Assembly: GCF_014648475.1 (NCBI RefSeq) | Contig: NZ_BMRE01000009.1 | Coordinates: 62,001-126,000 of the forward strand | DNA: 64,000 nt | Origin: Lentzea flava | GTDB taxonomy: Bacteria > Actinomycetota > Actinomycetes > Mycobacteriales > Pseudonocardiaceae | Reading direction: 5' to 3' | Shown: positions 1 to 7,115 of the stretch, piece by piece | Layout of the letters: the number at the start of each line of letters is the position of its first letter | Numbering within the stretch: position 1 is the stretch's first letter | Notes under the pieces: model-generated | Database searches by the model: none | Told to the model about the DNA's origin: nothing | The model's input: only the letters and a program-made list of their open reading frames with translations | Position numbers and translations under genes: made by a program

Positions 1-1
1 G

Positions 2-1009
2 CTCGTCACGAACCTTCTGAACGTCCGTTATCTGACGGGATTCACCGGATCGAATGCCGCTGTCCTGATCGACGCGACCGGCGACGACAAGTCGGTGTTC
101 TGCACCGACGGCAGGTATCTCACGCAGTCGGCCAGGCAGGTGCCGGACCTCGAGCGGCTGATCGACCGGCCGTGTGACATCGCCCTCGCGCGGAAGGCCA
201 AGGGCAAGCTCGGGTTCGAGAGCCACCACGTCACGGTCGACGGCCTCGAAGCGCTGAACCAGGCGGCCGAGAAGGCGGAGCTCACCAGGGCGAGCGGCCT
301 GGTCGAGAAGCTGCGGCTGGTCAAGGACGAGATCGAGATCGAGGCGCTGCGCATGGCGTGCGCGGCGGCGGACCGGGCGCTGGCGGCGTTGATCGGGCAC
401 GGCGGGCTGCGGGCGGGGCGGACCGAGCGCGAGGTCGCGCGCGAGCTGGAGAGCCGCATGCTCGACCACGGTGCCGAGGGGCCGTCGTTCGCCTCGATCG
501 TGGCGTTCGGCGCGAACTCGGCGGTGCCGCACCACTCGCCGACGGACGCGACGCTGCACGTGGGCGACTTCATCAAGCTCGACTTCGGGGCGCTCGTCGA
601 CGGCTACCACTCGGACATGACCCGCACGCTCGTGCTCGGCAAGCCCGCCGACTGGCAGGTCGAGCTGTACGACCTGGTCGCGCGGTCGCAGGCGGCCGGG
701 CGCAACGCCCTGAAACCGGGCGTGCAGCTGAGCGACGTCGACCACGCGTCGCGCGAGGTGATCGAGAAGGCCGGGCACGGCGAGGAGTTCCTGCACGGCC
801 TCGGGCACGGGGTCGGGCTGGAGATCCACGAGGCACCGGCGTTGTCCAAGGCGGGTGACGGTACACTTTCGGCCGGTATGGCGGTCACCGTCGAGCCCGG
901 CGTCTACTTGTCGGGGCGGGGCGGAGTCCGCATCGAGGACACCCTCGTGGTACGCGAAAGCGGGCCGGAGCTCCTCACCCTGACCACGAAAGAACTCGTG
1001 GTCGTCTGA
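2..1009 (+). CDS. pepQ: Xaa-Pro aminopeptidase / prolidase (M24 family), 5' end missing
   Basis: The reading frame is open from base 2 to the TGA at 1007-1009, so the start lies upstream of the window; 335 residues are visible. The visible N-terminus ([11 protein letters not shown]) and the creatinase/prolidase N-domain lead into a pita-bread M24 domain. That domain has the expected metal-ligand segments: [18 protein letters not shown], the [13 protein letters not shown] block, and the C-terminal TVEPGVY and GVRIEDT blocks. The enzyme is expected to remove an N-terminal residue next to proline, or to split X-Pro dipeptides, in the cytosol with two metal ions. It sits directly upstream of efp and nusB, the usual actinobacterial order. 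Family assignment is firm; the choice between aminopeptidase P and prolidase is not. Confidence 0.93.
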   Translation, partial: LVTNLLNVRYLTGFTGSNAAVLIDATGDDKSVFCTDGRYLTQSARQVPDLERLIDRPCDIALARKAKGKLGFESHHVTVDGLEALNQAAEKAELTRASGLVEKLRLVKDEIEIEALRMACAAADRALAALIGHGGLRAGRTEREVARELESRMLDHGAEGPSFASIVAFGANSAVPHHSPTDATLHVGDFIKLDFGALVDGYHSDMTRTLVLGKPADWQVELYDLVARSQAAGRNALKPGVQLSDVDHASREVIEKAGHGEEFLHGLGHGVGLEIHEAPALSKAGDGTLSAGMAVTVEPGVYLSGRGGVRIEDTLVVRESGPELLTLTTKELVVV

Positions 1010-1040
1010 CACCCCGTCCAATCACAGGAGAAATTCCACC

Positions 1041-1607
1041 GTGGCCACCACGAACGACCTGAAGAACGGCCTGGTGCTGAACCTCGACGGCCAGCTGTGG
1101 ACCGTCACCGCGTTCCAGCACGTCAAGCCCGGCAAGGGTGGCGCCTTCGTGCGCACGACCCTCAAGCACGTGCTGACCGGGAAGGTCGTCGACAAGACCT
1201 TCAACGCGGGCACCAAGGTCGACACCGCCACCGTGGACAAGCGCGGCATGACCTTCCTCTACAAGGAGGGCACCGACTTCATCTTCATGGACGGCGACAC
1301 CTACGACCAGATCCCGGTCTCGGCCGAGGTCGTCGGCGACGCCGCGAACTACATGCTGGAGAACCAGGAGGCGGTCGTCGCCACGCACGAGGGCGTGCCG
1401 CTGTTCGTCGAGCTCCCCACCTCGGTCGAGCTCGTGATCGAGCACACCGACCCCGGCCTGCAGGGCGACCGCTCCACCGGCGGCACCAAGCCCGCGCGGC
1501 TCGAGACCGGCGCCGAGATCCAGGTCCCGCTGTTCGTCACGACCGGCGAGAAGATCAAGGTCGACACCCGCGACGGCCGCTACCTCGGCCGCGTCAGCGA
1601 CAAGTAA
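1041..1607 (+). CDS. efp: Elongation factor P
   Basis: This 188-residue protein has the normal EF-P length and three-beta-barrel order. The N-terminal KOW-like domain starts [16 protein letters not shown]. The loop that in other species carries the modified Lys/Arg reads VKPGKGGAF. The C-terminal OB domain ends [18 protein letters not shown] enters the ribosomal E site and relieves stalling at consecutive prolines, consistent with its place beside a proline peptidase gene. The GTG start at 1041 is preceded by AGGAGA at 1026-1031. Its TAA overlaps the nusB ATG (TAATG), so the two are translationally coupled. Confidence 0.97.
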   Translation: MATTNDLKNGLVLNLDGQLWTVTAFQHVKPGKGGAFVRTTLKHVLTGKVVDKTFNAGTKVDTATVDKRGMTFLYKEGTDFIFMDGDTYDQIPVSAEVVGDAANYMLENQEAVVATHEGVPLFVELPTSVELVIEHTDPGLQGDRSTGGTKPARLETGAEIQVPLFVTTGEKIKVDTRDGRYLGRVSDK

Positions 1608-2026
1608 TGGGCGCTCGCAGCAAGGCCCGCAAGCGCGCGGTCGACTTCCTCTACGAAGCCGACCTCCTCGGCAGCGACCCGGTGACGCTGCTGGCTTCGC
1701 GGGTCGGGTCCCCGGACGTGCCGCCGGTGAACGACTACACGGTGACGCTCGTCGAGGGCGTCACCGCGAACCGCGCGCGCATCGACGACCTCATCTCCGA
1801 ACACGCCGAGGGCTGGACCCTGCAGCGCATGCCGGCGGTCGACCGCGCGGTCCTGCGCATCGGCCTGTACGAGCTGCTGTGGGCGGCCGACGTGCCGGAC
1901 GCGGTGGCGATCGACGAGGCCGTGGAACTGGCCAAGGGCCTGTCCACGGACGACTCGCCGCGGTTCGTGAACGGCGTGCTGGGCCGGATCGCGGTGATCG
2001 CGGACCAGCTGCGCGCCGTTCTCTAG
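1607..2026 (+). CDS. nusB: Transcription antitermination factor NusB
   Basis: The 139-residue all-helical protein begins [20 protein letters not shown] and keeps the conserved C-terminal blocks MPAVDRAVLRIGLYELLW, DEAVELAKGLSTDDSPRFVNGVL and GRIA. NusB pairs with NusE (S10) on boxA RNA to antiterminate rRNA transcription. The ATG at 1607 shares its A with the efp stop codon, which fixes this start. A strong hairpin follows 12 bp after the stop. Confidence 0.96.
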   Translation: MGARSKARKRAVDFLYEADLLGSDPVTLLASRVGSPDVPPVNDYTVTLVEGVTANRARIDDLISEHAEGWTLQRMPAVDRAVLRIGLYELLWAADVPDAVAIDEAVELAKGLSTDDSPRFVNGVLGRIAVIADQLRAVL

Positions 2027-2038
2027 CTCCACCCCGGA

Positions 2039-2077
2039 CGCCGGGGCTGGGCACTGGTCACGTGCCCAGCCCCGGCG
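2039..2077 (+). terminator. Rho-independent-type terminator after nusB
   Basis: A perfect 16-bp inverted repeat (CGCCGGGGCTGGGCAC at 2039-2054 and its complement at 2062-2077) encloses a 7-nt loop. No T-tract follows, which is common for actinobacterial terminators. It separates the pepQ-efp-nusB operon from the accessory segment downstream. Confidence 0.8.
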
Positions 2078-2079
2078 TT

Positions 2080-2359
2080 CGCCTTCGCGTTCAGCAAGGC
2101 GGCACGTGGGGAACTGACGCAGCACCTGCCGCTGCTGGCCGGGTTCGCCGCCGGCGCCCTGCTGCCGTTCGAGATCGCGTACTGGGTGGGCTTCGCGTTG
2201 CCCGCCGGGCCTGTGCTCGGGCGCGTCCCAGCAAGATCGACCTCGTCCAGTGCCGTCGCCTACTGCGAGACCGACCTCAGCCAGGTGTTCGTGCAGGATC
2301 TGGAGCCATCGCGCGGACCAGGCTGGCGGAGTACGTCGGCCGACCGCGAGAGGAACTCG
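2080..2359 (+). pseudogene. Gene remnants between nusB and the DUF397 gene
   Basis: No intact gene fits here, but two stretches look protein-like. At about 2080-2230 one frame reads as a hydrophobic segment (LPLLAGFAAGALLPFEIAYW) with no start codon, as if a membrane-protein gene had lost its 5' part. At about 2230-2355 fragments in two frames (PSKIDLVQ, CETDLSQVFVQD, IARTRLAEYVGR) vaguely recall an XRE/DUF5753 regulator, the usual upstream partner of DUF397 genes, broken by frameshifts. This is inference from short similarities seen by eye. Confidence 0.3.
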
Positions 2360-2533
2360 ATGACTCAGGATCGCTCTTGGCGTAAGAGCAGCTACAGCAA
2401 CGGCACCCCCGAGGGCGAATGCGTCGAGGTCTCGCTCGCCCACGACGCGCTCGTCCGCGATTCGAAGAACGTGGCCGGTGAGGTGCTGGCGTTCAGCACC
2501 TCGGCCTGGCGAGCGTTCGTCGCGAGCGTCTGA
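2360..2533 (+). CDS. DUF397 domain-containing small protein
   Basis: This 57-residue protein has the DUF397 pattern: an N-terminal WRKSSYS block, then GECVEV, VRDSKN and a C-terminal FSTSAWRAFV. Such proteins are abundant in Streptomyces and Pseudonocardiales. They normally follow an XRE regulator with a DUF5753 domain, with which they are thought to form toxin-antitoxin-like or BldB-like regulatory pairs. The normal partner is missing here; only fragments remain upstream. The gene abuts the oppositely oriented oxidoreductase gene with one base between stops. Start chosen at ATG 2360, the only position giving a standard DUF397 N-terminus. Confidence 0.85.
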   Translation: MTQDRSWRKSSYSNGTPEGECVEVSLAHDALVRDSKNVAGEVLAFSTSAWRAFVASV

Positions 2534-2534
2534 C

Positions 2535-3236
2535 TCAGACGGCGGCCAGGAACTCCTCCCACGTGCGGGTGCCGCGGTCGCCGTCCAAGGTCAGGTTCTG
2601 CCCGCCCCGGTAGGCCTTCCCGGCCTTGCCCGGCAGCCGCACCGGCACGGTGAGCCGACGCTTGCCTGCCGTCGTGAGGTAGTCCCGCACCAGCTGCTTC
2701 ATCTCGTAGACGGCAGGCCCAGCCAGATCCGCCACTCGTCCCGCAGGCGAGCCCAGCGCGAGCTGCACGATCCGCGCGGCCACGTCGCGGACGTCGACCG
2801 GCTGCAACCGCAGTCCCGGCACCGGCACGATCGGCAGCTTCGCGAGGCCGCGGACCATCGTGAGCGTCAGGTCGTGGAACTGGGCCGCCCGCAGGATCGT
2901 GAACGGGATGCCCGACGACGCGATCGCCTCCTCGCAGGCGAGCTTGGTGCGCAACCACGCGAGCGGCACGGTGTCCGCGCCGATCACCGAGATGTAGACG
3001 AAGTGGCGGACACCGGCGCAGCCCGCGAGCAGGTTGCGGGTCGCGATGTCGTCGCCCTTCTGCCCGCCCGCCAGGTGCACCACGACGTCGGCGTCGATCT
3101 GCGGAACCTCGGTCATCAGGTCGCAGACCAGGCCCGAACGCCTGCTGAGCACGACGACCTCGGCGCCGGTCGCGCGCAACAAGGGGACGACGTGCTTGCC
3201 GAGGGTGCCGGTGCCGCCGGTGACGAGGATCTTCAT
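2535..3236 (-). CDS. NmrA-like NAD(P)-binding oxidoreductase (atypical SDR)
   Basis: The 233-residue protein opens with the dinucleotide-binding motif TGGTGTLGKHV of atypical short-chain dehydrogenases (NmrA/HSCARG type). It follows with HFVYISVIGAD, TKLACEEAI and FTILRAAQFHDL, characteristic of this group. There is no YxxxK pair in the usual place, which fits NmrA-like redox-sensing or reductase proteins better than classical SDRs. It is transcribed divergently from the SnoaL-extended ECF sigma factor. Oxidoreductases of this kind are typical neighbours, and often targets, of such sigma factors. Start is ATG at 3236; a longer antisense extension is not supported. Confidence 0.88.
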   Translation of the reverse strand: MKILVTGGTGTLGKHVVPLLRATGAEVVVLSRRSGLVCDLMTEVPQIDADVVVHLAGGQKGDDIATRNLLAGCAGVRHFVYISVIGADTVPLAWLRTKLACEEAIASSGIPFTILRAAQFHDLTLTMVRGLAKLPIVPVPGLRLQPVDVRDVAARIVQLALGSPAGRVADLAGPAVYEMKQLVRDYLTTAGKRRLTVPVRLPGKAGKAYRGGQNLTLDGDRGTRTWEEFLAAV

Positions 3237-3270
3237 GATTACCCTCCAAGGGGGACGCTGGTGCCCGGTT

Positions 3271-3297
3271 GACCCGGCGGCGCCCGAGAACGTGACA
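3271..3297 (-). promoter_or_regulatory. Candidate ECF-sigma promoter of the NmrA-like gene
   Basis: Read on the minus strand, TGTCACG (3297-3291) is followed after 16 bp by GGTC (3274-3271), about 34 bp upstream of the ATG at 3236. From memory, ECF41 promoters look like TGTCACA-N16-CGTC, so this is a near match directly beside a related sigma gene. The two mismatches and the uncertain sigma subgroup keep this tentative. Confidence 0.35.
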
Positions 3298-3326
3298 GCG
3301 TGTGTGCCAGGCCACAGGGGGAAGTT

Positions 3327-4136
3327 GTGATCGCGCAGTTCGAGCAGGAACGCACACGGCTGAGGGCGATCGCCCACCGGATGCTCGGGTCGTTCGCGGA
3401 AGCCGACGACGCGCTGCAGGAAGCCTGGTTGAAAATCGAGCGAGCTGACACCAGCGAGGTCGAGAACCCGCAGGGCTGGCTGACCACGGTCGTCGCGCGG
3501 GTGTGCCTGAACATGTTGCGCGACAGGCGAGAGCACGCGTTCGAGATGCCGGACCCGGTGATCGACACCAGGGAGGAGCCCGAGCACCAGGCCGTCGCCA
3601 GGGACGAGGTCGGGCTCGCGATGCTGATCGTGCTCGACACCCTCAAGCCCGACGAGCGGCTGGCGTTCGTGCTGCACGACATGTTCGCGGTGCCGTTCGA
3701 GGACATCGCGCCGTTGATCGACAAGACGCCCGCCGCCACCCGTCAGCTCGCGAGCAGGGCGCGCAAACGGGTGCAGGACCGGCCGCAGCCGAACGTCGAC
3801 CTGCCGAAGCAGCGGGAGGTGGTGAACGCGTTCCTCAAGGCGTCCAGGGAAGGCGACCTGGAGGGGCTCGTGTCGGTGCTGCACCCCGACGTGACGCTCA
3901 AGGCGGGCGACCTCGAGGTCATCGGCGGCCGTGCCGTGGCCGGGCGGGCCAGCACGTTCCGCCAGTACGCCACGATGGCCGAGATCCGGCCCGCGCTCAT
4001 CGGCGGCGAGGCGGGGTTCGTCAGCCTGGTCGACGGTGTGCTGTTCTCGGCGATGGCGTTCACGGTGCGCGACGACAAGATCGTCGCGATCCACGTCATC
4101 CAGGACAAGGAGCAGCTCGCCGCGCTCGTGTCGTGA
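3327..4136 (+). CDS. ECF sigma factor with C-terminal SnoaL-like domain (SigJ / ECF41-ECF56 type)
   Basis: This 269-residue protein has sigma region 2 at about residues 5-65 (HRMLGSFAEADDALQEAWL), region 4 at about 105-155 (ERLAFVLHDMFAVPFEDIA) and a SnoaL_2-like extension from about 170 to the end. In the related ECF41 and SigJ groups the extension takes over the role of an anti-sigma factor. The WLPEP and DGGGK hallmarks of ECF41 are not visible, so ECF56 may be the better class. No anti-sigma gene is adjacent. Start chosen at GTG 3327 because AGGGGG lies 5 nt upstream; an in-frame GTG at 3300 is the alternative. The divergent oxidoreductase and downstream esterase are plausible regulon members. 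Confidence 0.9.
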   Translation: MIAQFEQERTRLRAIAHRMLGSFAEADDALQEAWLKIERADTSEVENPQGWLTTVVARVCLNMLRDRREHAFEMPDPVIDTREEPEHQAVARDEVGLAMLIVLDTLKPDERLAFVLHDMFAVPFEDIAPLIDKTPAATRQLASRARKRVQDRPQPNVDLPKQREVVNAFLKASREGDLEGLVSVLHPDVTLKAGDLEVIGGRAVAGRASTFRQYATMAEIRPALIGGEAGFVSLVDGVLFSAMAFTVRDDKIVAIHVIQDKEQLAALVS

Positions 4137-4196
4137 GCCACACCACGCGGAAAAGGTGACAGGACGGTGTCGCGGACCGGTGCGAACGTCTGCGGC

Positions 4197-5030
4197 ATGA
4201 AGATCGTCGACGAGGACTGCCTCACCGAAACGCTGGAGTTCACCAGCACGTTCCAGGCCGTGGAGAAGCCATTGGAGGTCCTGCGGCGCAACCGGCTCGG
4301 TGGTGACACGCCACCGGTCAGGCTGCCGCAGGGCCAGGACCGGACGGTCGCGGGCGTGCGGGTCAGGGTGTTCACGCCGGACCACGTCGAGGGCGTCTAC
4401 CTGCACGTTCACGGCGGCGGCTGGTCGTTCGGCTCTGCGGACGGGCAGGACGAGAGGCTGTGGCGGCTGGCGCGGGAGGCGCGGCTCGCCGTGATGAGCG
4501 TCGACTACCGGCTGGCCCCGGAGCACCCGTTCCCCGCCGGGCCTGAGGACTGCGAGGCGGTCGCGCGGTGGCTGGCCGAGCACGCCGAGGAGGAGTTCGG
4601 CACGAGCCGGGTGCTGATCGGCGGCGAGTCGGCGGGCGCCCACCTGAGCGTCCTGACCTTGCTGCGCGTGCCAGGGGTCTTCCGGGCGGCGAACCTCGTG
4701 TTCGGCGGCTACGACCTGTCGGCGCCGAAGACCGAGAGGCTGCAACGCACCTATGAGCTGTTCACGCCGGGAATGACCGCCGAGCAACGCCGTGATCCGG
4801 CGGTGTCGCCGTTGTACGCGGACCTGACCGGGGTGCCGCCCGCCCGGATCGTCGTCGGCGCCGAAGACCCGCTGCTGGACGACTCTCTCAACCTGGCCGA
4901 ACGCTGGGCGGCGCCCGTGCGGCTCGGTGTCGTCGCGGGCGCGATGCACGGCTTCACGCTGCACGCGTTGACGATCACCGAACGCGAAGTGCGACGGGAG
5001 CGGGAGTTCTTGGCAGGATCGGGGTGGTGA
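4197..5030 (+). CDS. Alpha/beta hydrolase, hormone-sensitive-lipase (acetyl-esterase) family
   Basis: The 277-residue protein shows the HSL-family signature: oxyanion motif HGGGW, nucleophile elbow GESAG, an Asp in AEDPLLDD and the catalytic His in AMHGF. It therefore likely hydrolyses short acyl esters in the cytosol; no signal peptide is seen. The start is ATG 4197; an upstream in-frame GTG at 4167 would add ten residues without any better ribosome binding site. It follows the sigma gene by 60 bp and overlaps the WYL regulator by 4 bp, so it may belong to the sigma-factor module, to the WYL regulator, or to both. Confidence 0.9.
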   Translation: MKIVDEDCLTETLEFTSTFQAVEKPLEVLRRNRLGGDTPPVRLPQGQDRTVAGVRVRVFTPDHVEGVYLHVHGGGWSFGSADGQDERLWRLAREARLAVMSVDYRLAPEHPFPAGPEDCEAVARWLAEHAEEEFGTSRVLIGGESAGAHLSVLTLLRVPGVFRAANLVFGGYDLSAPKTERLQRTYELFTPGMTAEQRRDPAVSPLYADLTGVPPARIVVGAEDPLLDDSLNLAERWAAPVRLGVVAGAMHGFTLHALTITEREVRREREFLAGSGW

Positions 5031-5884
5031 ACCGCACTGCCCGGCTGTACGCGCTGGTGGAGGAGTTGCGCGCGGCGGCACCGAGAGCGTTGACCGTCGC
5101 GGCGCTGGCCGCCCGGCTCGAAGTCAGCACCCGGACCGTGCAGCGCGATCTGCAGGCGTTGATGGAGACCGGCGTCCCGGTGCGGACCACGCCGGGACGG
5201 GGCGGAGGCTGGTCGATCGACCCGGCGATGACCCTGCCGCCGATCCACTTCACGCCGGACGAGGCAGCGGTGCTGGCCGCCGCGCTCGCCGGGGCCGACG
5301 GCTCGACCGCCGCCCGCACCGCGTTCCAGAAGATCGCGGCGGTGCTGAACGGTCCCGCGACCGCCGCGGCCGGTGACCTCGCGGCCCGCATCGTCGCACT
5401 GCCGTCGCGGACGGACGCCGGGGTCCGGGCGGCGGTCCACGAGGCGCTGGCCACGAACACGGTGCTGCGGCTGACCTACACCGACGCGGCCGGGCAGGAC
5501 ACCGAACGCGTGGTGGACCCCGCCGGGCTGCTCACCGCCGACGGCCGGTGGTACCTCATCGCCTGGTGCCGCACCCGGCGGGCGGGGAGGGGTTTCCGGC
5601 TGGACCGGATCACCTCGGCGACGCTCACCGGGGAGGACGCGCAGCGTCACGACCTGAGCGACCTGCTGCGCGGGTCGCTCGCCGCCGGCGCTGTGCGCCC
5701 CGCCACGCTGGATCCCCTGAATGCAGCAATGGCCCCCTCGACGTCCTCAGGGCGACTAACAGGACGTGAGGGAGCCACTGCTCCGAACGGGAAAGCTCAG
5801 TCTTCCTTCGCGGGACGGGCCTCGGGAGGCAGCACGCCCCAGTCGATGAGCTGCTCGGTCAGCTCACCCGGCGTCATGTCGTAG
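5027..5884 (+). CDS. HTH_11/WYL-domain transcriptional regulator with run-on C-terminus
   Basis: An N-terminal DeoR-type winged helix (residues about 1-60; LAARLEVSTRTVQRDLQALM) is followed by a WYL domain with RLTYTDAAGQ and the GRWYLIAWCRTRR block. Such proteins sense ligands, often cyclic or single-stranded nucleic acid species, and regulate adjacent genes. The normal family C-terminus seems to end near LLRGSLAAGAVRPATLDPL (nt about 5715). The frame then runs on through an intergenic palindrome and 88 bp into the antisense of the bldD 3' end, adding about 55 unrelated residues. The stop codon was probably lost when the palindrome arose. GTG 5027 overlaps the esterase stop (GTGA); GTG 5024 is an equal alternative. 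Confidence 0.85.
   Translation: MNRTARLYALVEELRAAAPRALTVAALAARLEVSTRTVQRDLQALMETGVPVRTTPGRGGGWSIDPAMTLPPIHFTPDEAAVLAAALAGADGSTAARTAFQKIAAVLNGPATAAAGDLAARIVALPSRTDAGVRAAVHEALATNTVLRLTYTDAAGQDTERVVDPAGLLTADGRWYLIAWCRTRRAGRGFRLDRITSATLTGEDAQRHDLSDLLRGSLAAGAVRPATLDPLNAAMAPSTSSGRLTGREGATAPNGKAQSSFAGRASGGSTPQSMSCSVSSPGVMS
5725..5782. repeat. Imperfect intergenic palindrome (terminator-like)
   Basis: Arms at 5725-5747 and 5761-5782 pair over about 20 bp with two mismatches and a one-base bulge; the 13-nt loop contains an ACTAAC sequence. It sits between the convergent WYL and bldD genes and could act as a bidirectional terminator. Its body (AGCA-TGGC-CCCTC-ACGTCCT) resembles dispersed intergenic palindromes known from Pseudonocardiaceae genomes; whether it is repeated elsewhere cannot be seen in this window. 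Confidence 0.65.
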
Positions 5885-6285
5885 ATGATCGCGAGCGAGC
5901 GCAGGTCCTCGGTGCGGATGGAGAGGACCTTGCCGTTGTAGTCACCGCGCTGCGACTGGATGGTCGCGGCGTAGCGGGCCAGCGGGCCGACCTTCTCGAC
6001 CGGCAGCTGCTGGAGCCGTTCCAGGTTGATCACGATCTTGGTAGCCGGCTCGGCACCCGACGGCACGCGGCCCTCGGGCAGGAGCTCGGCGACGGGAACC
6101 CCGTAGAAGTCGGCCAGCTCGGCCAGCTTCTGCACAGTCACCGCTCGGTCACCGCGCTCGTACGAGCCGACGACCACGGCCTTCCAGCGACCGCCGGACT
6201 TCTGCTCGACGCCGTGCAGGGACAGGCCCTGCTGCTGGCGGATAGCGCGGAGCTTGGCCCCCAGCGCCTTGGCGTAGTCGCCCAT
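5797..6285 (-). CDS. bldD: Developmental master regulator BldD
   Basis: The 162-residue protein matches Streptomyces BldD throughout. The N-terminal XRE helix-turn-helix reads LGAKLRAIRQQQGLSLHGVE and YERGDRAVTVQKLAELADFYGVP. The C-terminal domain keeps both parts of the cyclic-di-GMP binding signature, R113-G-D115 and R124-x-x-D127 (SQRGDYNGKVLSIRTED). c-di-GMP tetramers drive BldD dimerisation, which represses sporulation genes during vegetative growth. The location between nusB and pyrR is the conserved one. Candidate BldD operators in its own promoter indicate autoregulation. Confidence 0.97.
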   Translation of the reverse strand: MGDYAKALGAKLRAIRQQQGLSLHGVEQKSGGRWKAVVVGSYERGDRAVTVQKLAELADFYGVPVAELLPEGRVPSGAEPATKIVINLERLQQLPVEKVGPLARYAATIQSQRGDYNGKVLSIRTEDLRSLAIIYDMTPGELTEQLIDWGVLPPEARPAKED

Positions 6286-6348
6286 GTGGCGGTTCTCCGT
6301 TCATTCGCCCCGTCAGCAGTACGGCGGTGCTGCGGGGAGGCTTAGATC

Positions 6349-6379
6349 GATACGCAGAGTAATGATTACTCGCCGTGGT
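6349..6379. promoter_or_regulatory. Candidate BldD autoregulatory operators
   Basis: The segment 6349-6363 (GATACGCAGAGTAAT) fits the reported 15-bp BldD consensus nTnACnC(A/T)GnGTnAn at all specified bases except the first T. The adjacent 6365-6379 fits at 7 of 9. Between and across them lies a perfect 15-bp dyad GAGTAAT-G-ATTACTC at 6357-6371. The elements overlap the proposed bldD -10, as expected for autorepression. The consensus is quoted from memory. Confidence 0.6.
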
Positions 6380-6390
6380 CGACAGGTCAA
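6363..6390 (-). promoter_or_regulatory. Candidate bldD promoter
   Basis: On the minus strand TTGACC (6390-6385) and TAATCA (6368-6363) are separated by 16 bp, resembling a vegetative sigma promoter. It lies about 80 bp upstream of the bldD ATG, and its -10 falls inside the palindromic BldD operator region. Confidence 0.45.
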
Positions 6391-6497
6391 GCTGATCTCA
6401 GGACGAGACGCGCGCCACGCGTGCGACACCACTCGGACGGCTGACCGTCCGTAGGTGATACGGTGCAGGTCAGCCCGGCTATAACCGGGTGTCCGAC

Positions 6498-6535
6498 GTC
6501 CTTTAAGGACCCGTCCAGTGAGGCGGGGAAGGAGG
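6498..6535 (+). promoter_or_regulatory. PyrR-binding leader hairpin of the pyr operon
   Basis: A stem CCCG (6510-6513) / CGGG (6524-6527) encloses the loop TCCAGTGAGG, which matches the conserved PyrR-binding loop (UCC-N-G-N-GAGG). The ribosome binding site AAGGAGG follows at 6529-6535, seven bases before the GTG at 6543. A second hairpin, GTCCTT-T-AAGGAC, lies just upstream at 6498-6510. The closeness of the PyrR loop to the Shine-Dalgarno suggests translational repression, as described for Mycobacterium, rather than a Bacillus-type attenuator. No terminator stem is seen. Confidence 0.8.
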
Positions 6536-6542
6536 TCCAGCC

Positions 6543-7115
6543 GTGGCGTCACGTCAACGTGGCGCGACGGATCCGGCCGGGGATCGCGAGATCCTGTCGG
6601 CTGGTGATGTCGCGCGCACTGTCGCCCGAATGGCCCATCAGATCATCGAGAAGACCGCTCTCGATGCACCGAGCGCACCCGACGTCGTCTTGATGGGTAT
6701 TCCCAGCCGGGGTGCCCCTCTCGCGCGCCGTCTGGCCGCTAAGATCGCCGAATTTTCCGGCCGCCAGGTGCTCGAAGGCACCCTGGACATCACGCTCTAC
6801 CGCGACGACCTGCGCAGAGGCCCCACGAGGCCGCTGGAGACGACGAAGCTGCCCGAGGGCGGCATCGACGACAAGCTCGTCGTGCTCGTGGACGACGTCC
6901 TGTTCTCCGGCCGCACCATCCGCGCCGCGCTCGACGCCCTGCGCGACCACGGCCGTCCCCGCGCGGTGCAGCTCGCCGTGCTGGTCGACCGCGGGCACCG
7001 GGAACTGCCGATCCGCGCGGACTACGTCGGCAAGAACCTGCCCACGTCCAAGACCGAGGACGTCGTCGTGATGCTGGACGAGTTCGACGGCCGCGACGGA
7101 GTGGTGCTGAAGTGA
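6543..7115 (+). CDS. pyrR: Bifunctional pyr operon regulator / uracil phosphoribosyltransferase PyrR
   Basis: The 190-residue protein has the type I phosphoribosyltransferase fold, with the PRPP loop [19 protein letters not shown] and the PyrR-typical [17 protein letters not shown] and DITLYRDDL segments. PyrR senses UMP/UTP and binds pyr leader RNA; it also retains uracil phosphoribosyltransferase activity. Here it is the first gene of the UMP biosynthetic operon and overlaps pyrB by 4 bp. GTG 6543 has an AAGGAGG site 7 bp upstream, adjacent to the PyrR-binding hairpin, implying feedback control of its own translation and of the genes coupled to it. Confidence 0.96.
   Translation: MASRQRGATDPAGDREILSAGDVARTVARMAHQIIEKTALDAPSAPDVVLMGIPSRGAPLARRLAAKIAEFSGRQVLEGTLDITLYRDDLRRGPTRPLETTKLPEGGIDDKLVVLVDDVLFSGRTIRAALDALRDHGRPRAVQLAVLVDRGHRELPIRADYVGKNLPTSKTEDVVVMLDEFDGRDGVVLK

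Noticed and set aside
2392..2534. Minus-strand reading through the DUF397 gene continuing the oxidoreductase region
   Set aside because: The DUF397 motifs (WRKSSYS, GECVEV, VRDSKN, AWRAFV) on the plus strand are decisive.
3237..5081. Long minus-strand extension upstream of the NmrA-like gene
   Set aside because: The extension is antisense to the sigma-factor and esterase genes and has shadow composition. The Rossmann N-terminus MKILVTGGTG fixes the start at 3236.
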